Source: Chlorops oryzae (Eukaryota > Arthropoda > Insecta > Diptera > Chloropidae). Taken from it: DNA of 64,000 nucleotides. The translations under genes were made by a program, and so were the position numbers. The notes under the pieces are model-generated. The model saw only the letters and a program-made list of their open reading frames with translations, ran no database searches and had not been told where the DNA came from. The stretch covers positions 4,821,363-4,885,362 of the forward strand of contig CM035806.1 of assembly GCA_020466095.1 (NCBI GenBank), written 5' to 3'. Below, in pieces: positions 41,700 to 54,850 of the stretch; position 1 is the stretch's first letter, and each line of letters begins with the position of its first letter.

Positions 41700-43240
41700 A
41701 GTATGCGGGCTTCTAGCGAATATAGGGCTGGGACTGAGAACAAACCTCTTTACCAAAGACAATGCTCCCAAATTTAGCCAATCTAGACCGCTTTTTTTTG
41801 GGGTACACAATTTCGGTCTGTTCACATTTGGTCGCTCGCCCTTATACATACATACATACATAGATCTTTAAAAATTTCGAACTTATTTCGAATTTTCGAT
41901 GTTAGAAATAAATTCTCTCGTACTCAGTCTTATCGAAAATTCCCCCGATCGCTAATGTTCTTATATGAGAGGCTTCTCTATAGAATAAGAGTTTTGTGAA
42001 TTTACCTTAACACTTCTTCCGTATCTCCTCCTTGACATTACTATTCGAAACCGTACTATCGTCCAGTACCTGCTGCCATGTTTACCTTTTTCTTTATCGG
42101 AAAAAAAAAAAATTTTAAAAAATGTCCTTCTATTTTTGCTTCCAACTATCTTCATGTTTAACAAATTCCGTCCTTCCGAGTCTCTCCGTTTGCCCATGTG
42201 CTGTGATATTCTCCTTTCCATCAATTATTTCTACCCTTCTGTTTTTTTTTTTTTTTTTTTTTGTTTTGTGCACTAGAAACCGGCTTGAGGCGTAATTCAG
42301 GATCCTCGCTGTTTGGTTATTATGTTCATTTGTCTGTCCCTTGTGTCCATTTGTTCGACCATCCATCCATCCATCCATCCGCCCGTCCGTCCGACCGTCC
42401 TGCTCTTTGGCCTTATCAGCGATGGTCGATTATATAAACTCTCTTTATTTTTGTGTGTTTTTTGTTTTGAGTTCGTTTTTCTCGATCCTTTTTGCGATTG
42501 TCTGTGCCTCGATTCCTTTGAATCGGTAATTGCCCGTATGGACTTTTAAGCTCAGCTCAGCATGATATCACCGATGCGATGGGATGCGATGCGATGCGAT
42601 GCGGCGTCCTCTGCAATTTGATAACTTTTCAATTTGATAACTTCGCAATGAAGCTTAGCGCGATTCGAATTTTGTATTCAATTCGTTTTAGCGCTTCTGT
42701 GCAAACGGGGTAATCCGTTCCTGCGATCCTTCTCTGCCCAATGTTCCCTCTTGTTCTCTTTTGTTCTTTCGCCTCCGGTCCGCGCCAAAACGAACTATTG
42801 ATCGTATGCAATCGTGTGGGGATAACTCACATATATTTTCGTCGGTTCTGACGTTTTATTTTGATTAGATCGTGTGGCGACATTCATATTTTTTTTTTTT
42901 TTTTTTTTTTTTTTTGTCTCTCAAATGGAGCCCCTGTTTTTTTTCTTTTCCATTCAAGGTGATCTTATATTAAGGCTTAAGAAAAAAATTATTATTAAGA
43001 TAAAAGGATAGCCATATTGAGGGGAAAATTAGTGCATGTAATCAAGAGCGTATTTAACGGGTGGAGGCGGGAATGACCTCTCTTTAGACAGAATTTAAAT
43101 AAAAAATTAAAACACAGCCCCTTCATCCTCATTCGTCCTTAGGGTCAAAATTCATACTTTTCAAATTTTTGTTTTTCTTTTCTCCTGAAAATCTTGATTT
43201 TTGTTTTCATTTAATTTTTCACTAGGCCGATATACTATTT
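41700..43240. other. Intergenic with simple repeats
   Basis: Catc(n) at 42358-42385 and a gatgc pentamer run at 42571-42603; a 26-base T run near 42890. No gene was recognised. Confidence 0.5.
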
Positions 43241-43245
43241 TGGTC

Positions 43246-43382
43246 TTACTCAGGAGCTTTCTATTCCATTCAACACGGTCTTGGGTACCCACCAAAATGA
43301 GCATTTTTCACTTAGGTACTCACCAAAAGTATTTCTCTCTCGCTCTTTTTTTGCCTGCCGAGTAACATCTCTTTCTAACTGG
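43246..43382 (+). mobile_element. MITE family 'CATATA', fragment
   Basis: Internal part of the family at 7089-7325 (ggtcttgggtacccaccaaa to catctctttctaactgg). Both ends are missing or altered. Confidence 0.8.
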
Positions 43383-43705
43383 AACTTCAGTAGTTCCAAT
43401 TCGATACAAAATTTGAGGGACGAATGAGGGTTAATCGATTCCAATGAAAGACGGCAGCTCTATGAGCTTTTACCGCGCATTTAAATTTTTTTGAGTATTT
43501 CTCAACATAAGATTGAAGATAGAAGAAATAATTATAAATAAATTAGTCATAAATGAACCAATAGTGCCCGTACGCTTAAACTGTTTTTAAGCCAGCCTAA
43601 CGTTGAGTTGCTTTATTATGATAACATGATAGCTTACCCTCCATTTACACTGCACCGATACGCAGATTGTGTATAGCCGTCAGCATCAAAATAATTGTTA
43701 TTGAT

Positions 43706-43964
43706 GGGCTCTACGCAGATATTTAGGAAGTATAGGGCTCGTTCTTGTGAAAAAAGGAAATCAAAATTGAAATTTCGATGACAGGTCGACAGAAATATAG
43801 AAAATGTATGATTTAAATGCAACCCTGAATGTTCGATTCCTCTTAATCTGCGAATTCGTTGAAGTATCAGAAGTAACTCAAAGTACTTCTTCGTTTTTTT
43901 TTTTTTTTTTTTTTGCATGTGTTTAGTATAGGAAATTTACTTCCTGCATATCTGCGTAGAGCCC
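43706..43964. mobile_element. MITE with gggctctacgcagatat ends
   Basis: A perfect 17-bp inverted repeat at both ends of 259 bp; subterminal aggaagta/tacttcct also pair. No TSD is clear. Confidence 0.68.
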
Positions 43965-44404
43965 ATAAATGTCCAAAACTAGAATTCTGTGATAATGAGT
44001 TGATTGCAAACTAATGATTTTAGGGCGTATAAAATCAATGGCTGCTTAAAAACGTCAAAACCAGCCAACAATATGAATACATATTACAAAAAAATAAAAA
44101 AAATTAACTCATTTCGATATATCTACTTCTTGCTTAAAAACATATAAGTAAGTATTTTATTTCATTTTAAACGATTTGTTTAAATGTTTATTACAGTTGT
44201 GACAGATAGGGCTGTCCTTAAAAATGACAGCAATTTCGTTTAAAACCATGAAAAAATTGCCGTTAAAGTTGCATCTGGAGAATGTCCTTAAAATCTTTCA
44301 CTAATGCCCAAAAATTCATATCACTTTATATTTTTGCCTATGTTTTTAAAAATTTTTTGTTTTGAATTTTTAATTGCGATTATTACCAAGAAACCTCTTC
44401 AAAA

Positions 44405-45180
44405 CAGTGTTGCCATTCGTAGGGAAATTTCCCTATTTTAGGGATTTTTTGGGAGAAAAATTGCTTGTAGGGAAAAAAGGACAGATTTTTCCAAATCGGC
44501 AAAATGTAGGGAATTTTAGATTTCTTAAATATTACATACAATTCCAAGAAGTTTGCTTGTTAAATAATTAGAACGACAAAAAAAGTTATGCCAGCCAAAC
44601 TGTGCTCGTGTAAAAAAGTTCAGTAAAAACTATCGGTATTCATCGATAGTCTACAAAATTAAAAAACTCTCGATATTATGTCACCTCTACTTTGGCATCG
44701 TTGATTTCACAAAGTTCCACGGAATTGGGCGACATATATTACTGTATGTGTGACTCAGGAGCCGCGACTAGCCGTTTCCATTTTGGCTGAGATTGATCAT
44801 TGTGTAAGTATAGAAATTAATAAAAAGGTGAAATAATATGAGGTCAAAATTAAATATATTTAATCATTTAAGTCGATTCGAATAACTACCAAAAGAATCG
44901 AGCCATACTCGTGTGCTAATATGGATTTACCCAAGAAAAAGTGTTTTTTTTTTTTGTTTTTTACGAACAAAAATGAATTCAAAAGACGTTAAAGGTTCAC
45001 AAAACTAGTACCCTACCCTATTCACGACCACTAACACAATTTAATATGGAAGAGGCATATTATTCTAGAAAATATAATGATATTTTTCGTAGGGAAAAAC
45101 GTAAAGATTTTTTTTTGCTGCGTAAAGAATTTTAGGGAATTTTTACGTAGTTTGTAGGGAATTTTCTTCTGGCAACACTG
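44405..45180. mobile_element. hAT-like element, TSD CTTCAAAA
   Basis: Ends cagtgttgcca around 776 bp and the perfect 8-bp duplication CTTCAAAA at 44397-44404 and 45181-45188. Subterminal gtagggaa words repeat near both ends. It contains a fragment of the CATATA MITE family (44733-44790). There is no transposase frame. Confidence 0.87.
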
Positions 45181-45188
45181 CTTCAAAA

Positions 45189-46277
45189 TCAAATATTTTC
45201 TATGAGATTTAAGCCATAAAGTAAACCCCTTGGGACTATTTTTCAGAGGAATGCACTTGGAGATTACCATAATATTTTGATTGTTTTTAAAGCATGTTTT
45301 GTCATTTGTAGGACTTTTTTCCGAGCCTTACTTATAACAGATAGACAAAGCTGGGAGTTGAACCGAGAGCCTTTCGAGGGCTTGAAAATGAATCCATAAC
45401 ATAACTGTTATTGATTTAAAGAACGTATGTATGCCATATACCAAAACCAATAAATTTTATACATCTATGTAAAAAATTTTAGGAAATATATTGAATATAT
45501 TGATACCCTTTTTGATACTATAAATATCTGCTTAATACTTTAATTCGGTAGTTCCCCAAAATGTTTTTGCCACAAATATTATTCGAACGACAAAACTTCA
45601 TCAAAACTTGGACATCCCAAATATAAAAATGAATTATTTTTTCCAGCCATCTACAACACTTTTGCATATTAATTCAATGGCAGAAATTCCTTTATAAATT
45701 TATCCTATGATAGATTTTCCTTTCATATTCGCCTTTGTTAGAAGTAATAACGTTTGAATGAAAAACATTCAGCTTCTCCTTTTCTACTCTTTACACATCT
45801 ACCTAGTGTGAAGGCCAGGTGTAAAACCGAAGTACTGAATCAAGTCGTGTGGCCACTTCTACCACATATTTTTTCAAATTTGACAAGTTCTACCACACAT
45901 GGCTCAATATCTACCTCCTTCTCAGAAGCGAATTTTCTCCGAAAAACAAAATTTTTTATGAAAATTTAGACATTTCAAGAGTATATCGTGAGGAAAATTC
46001 GTAAAGAGAACAGCAACAAACGTTCCGTAATGTGTAAGTAAATAATTTCTTTTAATAAAAATATCTACCGCATTTTTCTGAAATCTACTTAAATTTGTTG
46101 GGAATTCTACCGCATCGAAAATAAATTATGTGGACACACTGACTAAACATATTTGAGCATGGTAGAATTATAAGAAACAGTGGTCGATTTTAGACCCAAC
46201 GTGGTAGAAGTAGTGAAAAACGGAAACGGTAGCTCTACCATTATAGTGGCACTAGTTGCAGTCCGTTTTTGTATCTC
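45189..46277. other. Upstream region of the first exon at 46820
   Basis: At about 45842-46140 the words gtgtggccacttctaccacat and tgtggacacactg hint at a decayed hAT-like element. An initiator-like TCATTC is at 46276-46281. No exon was recognised. Confidence 0.35.
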
Positions 46278-46819
46278 ATTCGGAGTGTGTCGATTGGTCG
46301 GAAGATTGTTCGACGCGTGTGTTATTTACTACAACAACAACGATCAAGTGAAAAAGAGAGTAAAAGAGAGGGAAAGAGAGCAAACCGTGTGAGCAAGTTT
46401 GTATCAATTCTGCCGCCGTTAGCTTGTGGGTGCCTTCCACTCCCCGCAACTAGGTTTGCATGGAATATTAGAGCCCAAACTTCAATTGTCATAATTTGGT
46501 TCGTTTGTTAAGTTCGTTCGTGAAACTTAGATTTGGCATCAAACGAAAAAAGCATATGTAGCACGACGGAAAAGGGTTAAATAACGGTTCATTCAAAAGC
46601 GCGAAAATTCAAAAATAATTCAATTCAATAACTAATTAATTGATTCAAAATATTTATTCCGATTGTGTTGTTTAAGTGACAAAGTGCCAAAAAAAAAAAA
46701 TCGAAATTTGCGTCAAAATAAAGGAATAAAAATAAAAAAATGGAATTACAAGAAAATAAAAGCCCGTGTTGCTGCTGTTGAGATTGCAAAAAGCTAGCTC
46801 ATCAAAGATCAAGATCAAA
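46276..46819 (+). promoter_or_regulatory. Possible core promoter and 5'-UTR
   Basis: TCATTC (46276-46281) fits the fly initiator consensus TCAKTY. The following 540 bases are AT-rich and lead to the start codon at 46820. The transcription start is a guess. Confidence 0.25.
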
Positions 46820-46883
46820 ATGGCTGGGAATATCGTGAAATGGTGGAAGCACAAAATTCTAGGCGGATATAAACAATTCTCAG
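46820..46883 (+). CDS. First coding exon of a long-intron gene
   Basis: ATG in a near-ideal fly context (atcaaaATGG) opens MAGNIVKWWKHKILGGYKQFS plus one base, then CAG|GTAAGT, a perfect donor at 46884. The 21 residues are basic and aromatic. Upstream in-frame sequence gives no earlier convincing start. No acceptor that continues this peptide convincingly was found in the remaining 17 kb, so the exon probably belongs to a gene with a very long first intron, as is common for fly developmental and neuronal genes. The peptide seems familiar as a conserved N-terminus, but I cannot name the gene with confidence. Confidence 0.65.
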
Positions 46884-47821
46884 GTAAGTCGTCCTGATAC
46901 AACAGACATTGGACAAATGTCATCATGACGATCCTCGAGAGGAAGAATCTTTAATAATTCCTGGTCTCTGCTTAGGGATATACCTACTCTCGCAGATTTT
47001 CAGCTTTGTAGACCCCTTCATAAGAGAAAAAAAAAAAAAATTCATTCGAAAATGGAAAAGCTACCGGGTACCTTTTCACTCACATAAGAGTTAAGGATAT
47101 GTTGGTCGGGGTACCTATATCTTTTATAAAAAACAAAACTGGCAACAGCGAATTTCCACAACAGCACGATCGGTGTTTTTTAGCTCAGGTATATAGAGAA
47201 TTTTGAGAATGCTCAATGCTGATCCGCATGAAAACTTCATTTGGGAAAAGTGCGCGTACTGGCTGTCTAAAATGGATCCAATGTGCATGATTATTTCATT
47301 TGAAAATAGAGTATATGCTGCTAACATGAATGAAAATATCGAGATATCGAAACGGGAAAATTTGCATAAAAACCCCTAAAGGCTAAAGCCGCCCTTTGCT
47401 TTTAATCTTTCCGCGCAAGGTTTTTCGTAATGTTTAGGTGAATCTTCCCAAAATCAAGGGAAATTTCTGGTCTTCCGACTAAACTAAGGGTAGAAAATTC
47501 TTTAGGAAAATCTTTATCGGGTCATGTTTTTTTTTTTAGGAGATATCAATATCGAATTCAAGGAATTTCGGGCCTTTTTTTTTTTTTTTAGAAATTCAAC
47601 GAAGAAATCCCATAAATAACTGATCTGATTTTTTAGCTTCAAAATTTGATTTTAAGATTAATAACTTTAAAAAAAGAAGCTGTTTGAAACATACGCAGAG
47701 TATAAGGAGTGGTAGTGCTCTAATCCTGGCATATGCTATGAATTTTACAAAAACAAATGAGCATTGAGAGTATAAGGCCTGGGCGGGCATCCCTGTTCAA
47801 ATGTAACTGTTAAAATTTTAA

Positions 47822-47954
47822 CCCGGTAGCGCCTGAATTGAAAGAAATAAATACTGATAAAAAATAAAATGAATTATGAACTGGTTCAGGTATGGGAATG
47901 ACAGAAAACGAACCATTTTAGTGATGGCATATGGCATCGCTAGGCGCTACCGGG
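47822..47954. mobile_element. TTAA-flanked MITE with cccggtagcgcct ends
   Basis: Inverted ends cccggtagcgcct around 133 bp, between TTAA at 47818-47821 and 47955-47958. piggyBac-like by duplication and CCC end. Confidence 0.78.
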
Positions 47955-47999
47955 TTAATATAGCAACACTATCTCTTATGATCGGATGAACAATTGGAG

Positions 48000-48490
48000 C
48001 TATCAGTAACTTAACTTAGGTGTGTCGTTCCCTCCTCACCTTTTTTGTATTGTTTCGGAAGAAAATCTACAAATGTTCCTGAAAACGAGGGGCGAATGAA
48101 ATCCCTTCAAACTGTGAGCAATGACTTAGAATTTTTCCATGGAATAGGCTTTGCGACATGTCAGATTGTGGGTCTCATTTTGGTTGTTTATGGTATTGGG
48201 GGGGGGAAAAACCTAGGGCAACATTCATAGAGTAGGCTCGTATTTGGTGAACGGTGGCAATTTTCGCATAGTACGTTGTATGGGAAGAGTACGTTGTCGT
48301 CTACGTACATAGATGGGTATTTTGCAAAAATTCAGCTTAGAAGGAAGATCATTTATGTATGTCTATACATGTTGAAAAGAAGTGGGCCAAAAAGGGAACC
48401 CTGAGGCACGTCGCGTGTAAGACTTAGGGTTGAAGATATGCGATTTCCAGCACAAACAAACTGAGACTCTCGACTGAAGAAACAGCCTTT
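48000..48490 (-). pseudogene. Dead non-LTR retrotransposon reverse transcriptase fragment
   Basis: On the minus strand one frame reads QFVCAGNRISSTLSLTRD then VPQGSLFGPLLFNMY, the RT domain-4 motif of Jockey/CR1-like elements. After a frameshift INDLPSKLNFC follows, and after another VDD with preceding Tyr, the remnant of the catalytic Y-x-D-D box. Stops and frameshifts show it is dead. About 160 residues of RT survive; both ends of the element are lost. Confidence 0.75.
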
Positions 48491-49185
48491 ATGGAATGCT
48501 TATACATACATATATGAAGGGAAAGAGATGATCTCCAAATACACTTGACTCCTTCATTGACTCGTCTCTACGTACATACGTATTATTGACGATCAATCGT
48601 CAGGCAAGTGTAGTCTTCATACAAATTGATTTTCTATGGACTGGAGCAGAAACGAAGAAAGACACAAAAAAAAAAAAAAAAGCACCGAGAATAACACGAT
48701 AGCCTATAGTCGTTGCCAAGAAAAAGATCAAAAGAAACAAAAGAAAAAAATAAATAAAATAAAAAGAAAAAAAAAATTAGAAAAAAGAAAAGAACCGAAA
48801 CCGAACTGAGCCGAACTGAAGGACGTCTAAGCAGTTGAATAGAAGAGTATGGTCGTGTCTCCAGGCTGACGCTATTCTACTTTTTGTTGTTGTTATTGTT
48901 GCCATTATTATTATTATATTATTGTTGTTGTTGTTGTTGTTGTTACTATTGTTGTGCTCGTTTTTGGGAAAATTCTCGGATGATGGAAAAGAAAAAGAAA
49001 ATGTGAAAAAATCGAATTCCAAAAAGACGAAAAATCTCGGAGCATAACGAATCGTCCAGTGTTTTCTGTTGTTGCTCAGCCACAAATCGACAAACATTCA
49101 CAAAGTCTTTTGTATGCCTACGGATTGTAAATACATACATCCATACACACGTTCATGCATACATACCTACATACATACATACCAA

Positions 49186-49543
49186 CCCAGCGGGAAATGT
49201 CCCGCTGACATCATTGATGATGAAGTCAGGGTGACTTTGGAATCGGAACGCATGCGATTTCATAGTATATTTTGTATGAAATTTGTACAGGACTTGATAC
49301 GGTGAATTCACCGGTGACATGTCATCGTGGGATTAGAAAATACTTATCACTGGTGACTCCTACCATGGCATGTATGTATGTATGTCAACTGACGCTAAAA
49401 CCTTTTTTAAATTTCAGTAGCCAATAAGATTCAAGCACATGTCGATGACATGTCCCCCAAGGTGTCATGCATGATACTGTCACCTATATGTCATCGATGA
49501 TATCACGGATGACTTTGTCATGCAGGAGATATTTTCCCGCTGG
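49186..49543. mobile_element. Element with cccagcgggaaa ends, copy 2
   Basis: Ends cccagcgggaaatgtcccgc and (reverse complement) cccagcgggaaaatatctcc around about 358 bp. Interior has repeated palindromic words tcatgcatga and tcatcgatga. No clear TSD. Confidence 0.72.
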
Positions 49544-49867
49544 GAGATGCCCACATTGATGGGATTCATGAATGTTTGAATCCGAATCCAGGTATCGGTG
49601 TCTAGCTTTGTCTTAGTATTTGTTTATTTATGCGATATCAATAGCACGGCGTGAAGCGAATAGATTCGTTCATTCTTCTCTCCTCTCTTGTCTTCTCTTC
49701 TCGTCTTCTCGAATTCCCTTCTTAGCTCGAGCTGACGATCGTCACAATTCATCTCTCTTCTTTACCTGTTTGCTGATTTTTGTACACTCACGTGAAAAAT
49801 CGCTTTTGGAGAAATTTCGACAAACAGTGCAAGAGGAGTGCCCTGACAGGAAATAGTGCACTGGACT

Positions 49868-49905
<38 letters not shown>
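49868..49905 (+). repeat. (CT)n microsatellite
   Basis: An uninterrupted ct run of about 36 bases. Confidence 0.95.
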
Positions 49906-49907
<2 letters not shown>

Positions 49908-50837
49908 CTCGCACGCTCTTCCTTATCTAATTCTCCTTACATAATAGGTACATTCTCTTTATGATTTCGTTTTGTTTTTGTGGAACGTGTATTTAATTCC
50001 AACATCCTTTCTCATAATACCGGGAAACGGATCACGGATTGTGAATTCCCATTATGTTATGTCCGCGTAAATAATATTGCTGGCATATTGCTCAGGGGCT
50101 TACAAATATTCATTGAAATTTGAGTGAAGTTTTCGAGGAATCCACAAAAAAAAAAAAAAAAAAAAAAAACAAAGAAGAAAAAAAGTAAAAATAAATTTAA
50201 AAACAAACATGGGGAAAATCATTAATGTGAACTTTGATTCACAGCAAGAAACACGCACACACACGCACAATTTCGTAGATAGTTTTTGTGCGTTCTCACC
50301 CTCCCCTACCTGCACAACTCCCTGCCTCTTTCTGAAGAGGCTTACACGCTTCTTTACTACTTAAAATTCCGAAAAAAGAAGACCGAAGTCACTAATTGCT
50401 TGCAGATGCACACATCAGATTCAAAGAAAAATTATTTTTGATGTTGCTGTTGTCGCCGTCGTCGTCGTTGTTGTTGTTGTTGTTGTGTGTCGTTTTCGTT
50501 ATAGTCCCACAACATTCCCCACTTCGCTTGCAAGAAATTAAGAAGCCGAAATCCACTGTGCATGCACTACGCCGGAGAGCTCAACTCTCATTTATAGTTA
50601 TGTATATATGTAGATATATATACATATGTGTATATAAAAATATAAATATATGCAAGCCATTGTATGCGTACGTGCATGTATCATAACTGCATTAGTGTCA
50701 AGAGGAAAAAAGATTTGGCAGCGATTCGTTATAGAAGAAGGAAATGAAGAGAAGAAAAAACTTACAAGACTTTTAAGATGATAAATCAAAAAATCTCGCA
50801 TTCAATATCGAATTCGAAGTTTTTGTTGAGAAGAGGG

Positions 50838-50899
50838 CGCAGTGAGAGAGAGAGACAGAGAAAGAGAGAGAGAGAGGGAGAGAGAGGAGAGAGAGAGGC

Positions 50900-50944
<45 letters not shown>

Positions 50945-51122
50945 AGAGAGAAGAGAGAGAAGAGAGAGAGAGAGAGAGAAGAGAGAGAGACAGAGAGAGA
51001 GACAGAGAGAGAAGACAGAGAGAGAGAGAGAGAGAGAAGAGTGAGAAAGAGAGAGAGAGAAAGAGAGAGAGAGGCAGAGAGAGACAGAGAGAAAGAGAGA
51101 GAGGAGAGAGAGAGAGAGAGAA
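50838..51122 (+). repeat. GA-rich tract
   Basis: gaga, gaca and ggcaga units over about 285 bases; translations are artefacts. Confidence 0.95.
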
Positions 51123-51175
51123 GGAGACAAATCAGGAAATATAGATTCTAGATGGGGAAGGATATAGAAAATGAG

Positions 51176-51585
51176 AATATAGAGAGAGATAGAGACACAG
51201 ATAGAGAGACAGATAGAGAGACAGATAAGAGAGACAGATAGAGAGCAAGAGAGATAGAGAGGTAGATAGAGAGAGGTAGAGAGAGAGAGATGTAGAGAGA
51301 GATGTAGAGAGAGATGTAGAGAGAGATGTAGAGAGAGATGTAGAGAGAGATGTAGAGAGAGATGTAGAGAGAGAGGTAGAGAGAGAGATAGAGAGAGAGT
51401 AGAGAGAGAGAGAGGTAGAGAGAGAGAGGTAGAGAGAGAGGTAGAGAGAGAGGTAGAGAGAGAGGTAGAGAGAGAGGTAGAGAGAGAGGTAGAGAGAGAG
51501 GTAGAGAGAGAGAGAGGTAGAGATAGGAGCAGCGAAAAAGAGAGAGAGAAAGAGAGGGGGGGGCGGGAGAGGAAGAAAGGAAGAG
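51176..51585 (+). repeat. GA tract with a 12-bp minisatellite
   Basis: Contains about seven copies of gagagagatgta (51284-51372) and then about eight of gagagagaggta (51413-51500), unit 12 bp. Flanked by cagatagagaga units. Confidence 0.93.
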
Positions 51586-54021
51586 GTGAAAAGAGGAATC
51601 GAGGAAGAAAGATTAGAGATCGAATGTGTAAAAAACAAAACATAAAACAAATGAAACAACAGAAATGGACTTAAACGATTACAGGTTGAAGATTCGAGAA
51701 AATCGTCATCACTGTTCATACAATTTATTACAAAAAAGCGATCTTCGACAAAGCCAAAAAACGATCTTCATCAGATTTTCAAGATAGCCGGATACTCCAA
51801 AAAATAATCCCAAAACAAAGCAGACAATCATTATAGATAGTCCTTCATTTGGTTTTCCTTCAACCCAACTCATTTTTCGCTCCAAGAAAATGCAACCACA
51901 ACTAGGTATAGGAAAAATGGTCAAAAATTAAATAAATAAAATGCATAAATAAAACTGGAAGAAAAAATTACACCACATATAAATCCAAATCGAAATCCAG
52001 AACTTCCATCCTCGAGAGCATTCGTGATTCTTCTGGATTTAATTTTTTGAAATTACATACCAACTATCCGTACCACACTGATCGTAAGCAATCGAAACAT
52101 CAGCGGCAGCCTATAGTAAATCGGTATACGGGTCGGCTGGAGCCATTGCCAATGTTCCTCTCATTCATTTAGTGATGCCGAAAGCAAAATCGTAATAATT
52201 GAGCGCATGCGCAGCGTCGTGAAACAGCACGAGTGAATGCTTCTATCACTTCAACGTTCTGCCTCTCTCCCCCGTTCTTCCGCTTATTTTCTTTTATTAC
52301 TTTTTTTTTTCTTTGCATTTTATTCTTTATTTTTATTCTTCGTCATTTTCGTATTTGTTCATCCTACAATGCCGCCGTCTTTGTTTTCTTTTTCTTTCTT
52401 TTCTCCTCATTGAAGTCGTTTGAGTTGCTGTTTTTGGGGCTTGGTTTCTCGTGTTTTCTAGATTTTTTGGGGTCCAAGAAAGCCTGTGCCGTTTAGTTTC
52501 CTTGACATCATCATAGCCTGGGGCACCAATTTTTGTTTCAATCCATTAAAAATCGGTCTTTAGCGATGTGTACATGTTGTAAAGCAAAAAAAAAAAAAAA
52601 AAAAGAAAGAAAGAAAGAAAGAGTGGCTTTCGCTCCCTCTTCCTGTTGAGTGTTCTCTTTTTGGCGTTATTTTACAGCTGCCATCGACGCCATAAACGTG
52701 GATAGCGTCTTACTAGATTGCCGCTTTATGCCTTGGCGAATGTTGTTGCCTTTTAAGACCATTCGTTGTTACTTTTTTCAACTCTTTTTTATTTCATTTA
52801 TTTATTTTTATTTCTTTTTTTTTTTTGTATTTGTGCTTTTGTACCTTACAGTCATCGCGCACACCTTTGAGCCGCCTCATGATTATTATCTCCATCTCCA
52901 TCTGCGCTTCAGCCGACGTCTTCTTCCTCATCTTCGCCCTCACATTCATCTGCTCGGACATACATACATACCTTTAGCCTTTCGTTGTTTACGCCATACC
53001 TATTCTTTGGCGGTGAAGTTGAAGCCATGATTTTAAAGCAGTCAGCTGCAAGTCACTGACTGCGCGAATGAGACTGAGTCGACACAGAGATCGTTGCGCG
53101 GCTGAGTTGATGCAGATGCAGAGATGATGCCGCCGCCGCCGACGACGACCAAAGGAAGAAATGACGGAACGTTGCACAAATGTACCTTTGTGCGTTCCAT
53201 ATTGCCTTTGCCCAGTGTTTTCATTTCTTTGAGCCTATCACTTTTGAAGAGACCTCGGTGAGGTGCATTGTATGTATGTATGTAGTGTCGATGCACGATG
53301 ACGAAAATGACTGCCGACATAGAATTTAGGTGCTATTATGGGCTATAGATTTTAATTTTTTTTTTTTTTTTTTTGTTCCTATCTCATTATTTACCTTGGC
53401 GGATGATTTCGAGTTCGATTCCTTGAAATTTCTTACGTTAGTTCAATTAAGTCTCTGATTTTTTATTTGAATCGGCGCCCAAGCAGGGCACTTTGGGGAG
53501 CAGCAAAACAGAAATGTCGTGATCAAATGATGATCTTCGTTGGCTTACTATTCCGAAATGTACAGACACACATAGATCTATGTATACCCAGCGGAAGGAC
53601 AGTGGAAGTAAATACAAAACCACTCTCCGCAAGAATGGAAAGCTACAGAATAGTTGCCAAACAAGGTGCAAGTAGAAGAAGAAAATTTGGGAGCACAATA
53701 GAGAATCAAAAAAAGGAAGGAAGTCAAGTCGAACCGAACCGAACCGAACGATGTCTGCGCGTCGGGATACATTTTTCGTCACAGAAGAGGTCAAGGCATA
53801 AATAAATATATCGGCGGAAATTGTACGTACGTACGTATGTACATCACGGCCGTTGATGAACCACAATAAGATCGTCAGGCCGTCGACTAACACACTGAAT
53901 GGATGGTAGTAATAGGCACAAGTTCAAACGGTTGCAATAGAGCACCCGAACTTTATGAGTTGTTGCCAAGAAACCGAACGAAACCGAATGGCGCTGCTCA
54001 TGATCCGACCTCGCTTCGAGT

Positions 54022-54054
<33 letters not shown>

Positions 54055-54850
54055 CTGCATCTCCATCTCTGACGCTCCAACTTCGGCTTTGCTTTTTATA
54101 CCGTCGGCGCTGGCCAGTGATGTATCTTGGACGAATGGCCGAATGGACGGGACGGACAGACGCTTAAGTTGTACACCGACAATGCTTGCTGTTGTCTCTA
54201 TTCCGATCCGGTTTCAGGGCATCGGCGATCGTAACGTATTGAGCAATGCGCTTCTTTGTCTTTGCCTTTGTTATTTTTTATTTATTTTTTTTTTTTTTTA
54301 ACTTTTCCCTTTTTACATTTTTGATGTTTTTTCCCTTTGATCTTGTCTTTTGTTTTTAATTTGAATGTTGTTGTTTTTTTTTTTTGTTTTCAATGCTTGA
54401 GGTCTAAGTTCTTCTATTATTTGAACTATTCATTTAACGACCTTAAAGACCAAAAAATGCTTCGATAGAATAAATCTCGATACTGAAGGGTTTGAAGTTT
54501 TTCGCATGATTCTGTTTCAAATTCCATTTCATGAGAGACGAGACGAGACGAGACTTGTAGGTGTTGTGTTCGGTTTTTTCGGTTCGGTTCCGTTGCTAAT
54601 TTTTTGCTGATTATCGCGTAGTCGAATTCCATTGTCTACAAGCTATAGTCGTTCCAAAAAATATCCCTTGGGATCGTCTAGAACGGTTTCCAATCAAGGT
54701 TTGAATTCATTTCGCATTCCGGCCTCTTTCCTCTCCATGTTTTTCTTACCTTGACTTACTATCCCACTGATGACTCTAGGAACCGCCGCTTTTTCTGAAG
54801 GAATTGGTTTCAGCTATAAAAAAAAATCATGCTATTTAAGGTTAAATAGT

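Noticed and set aside
46180..46511. Two overlapping frames upstream of the first exon
   Set aside because: They lie in the likely promoter and 5'-UTR, start with poor context, and show no domain.
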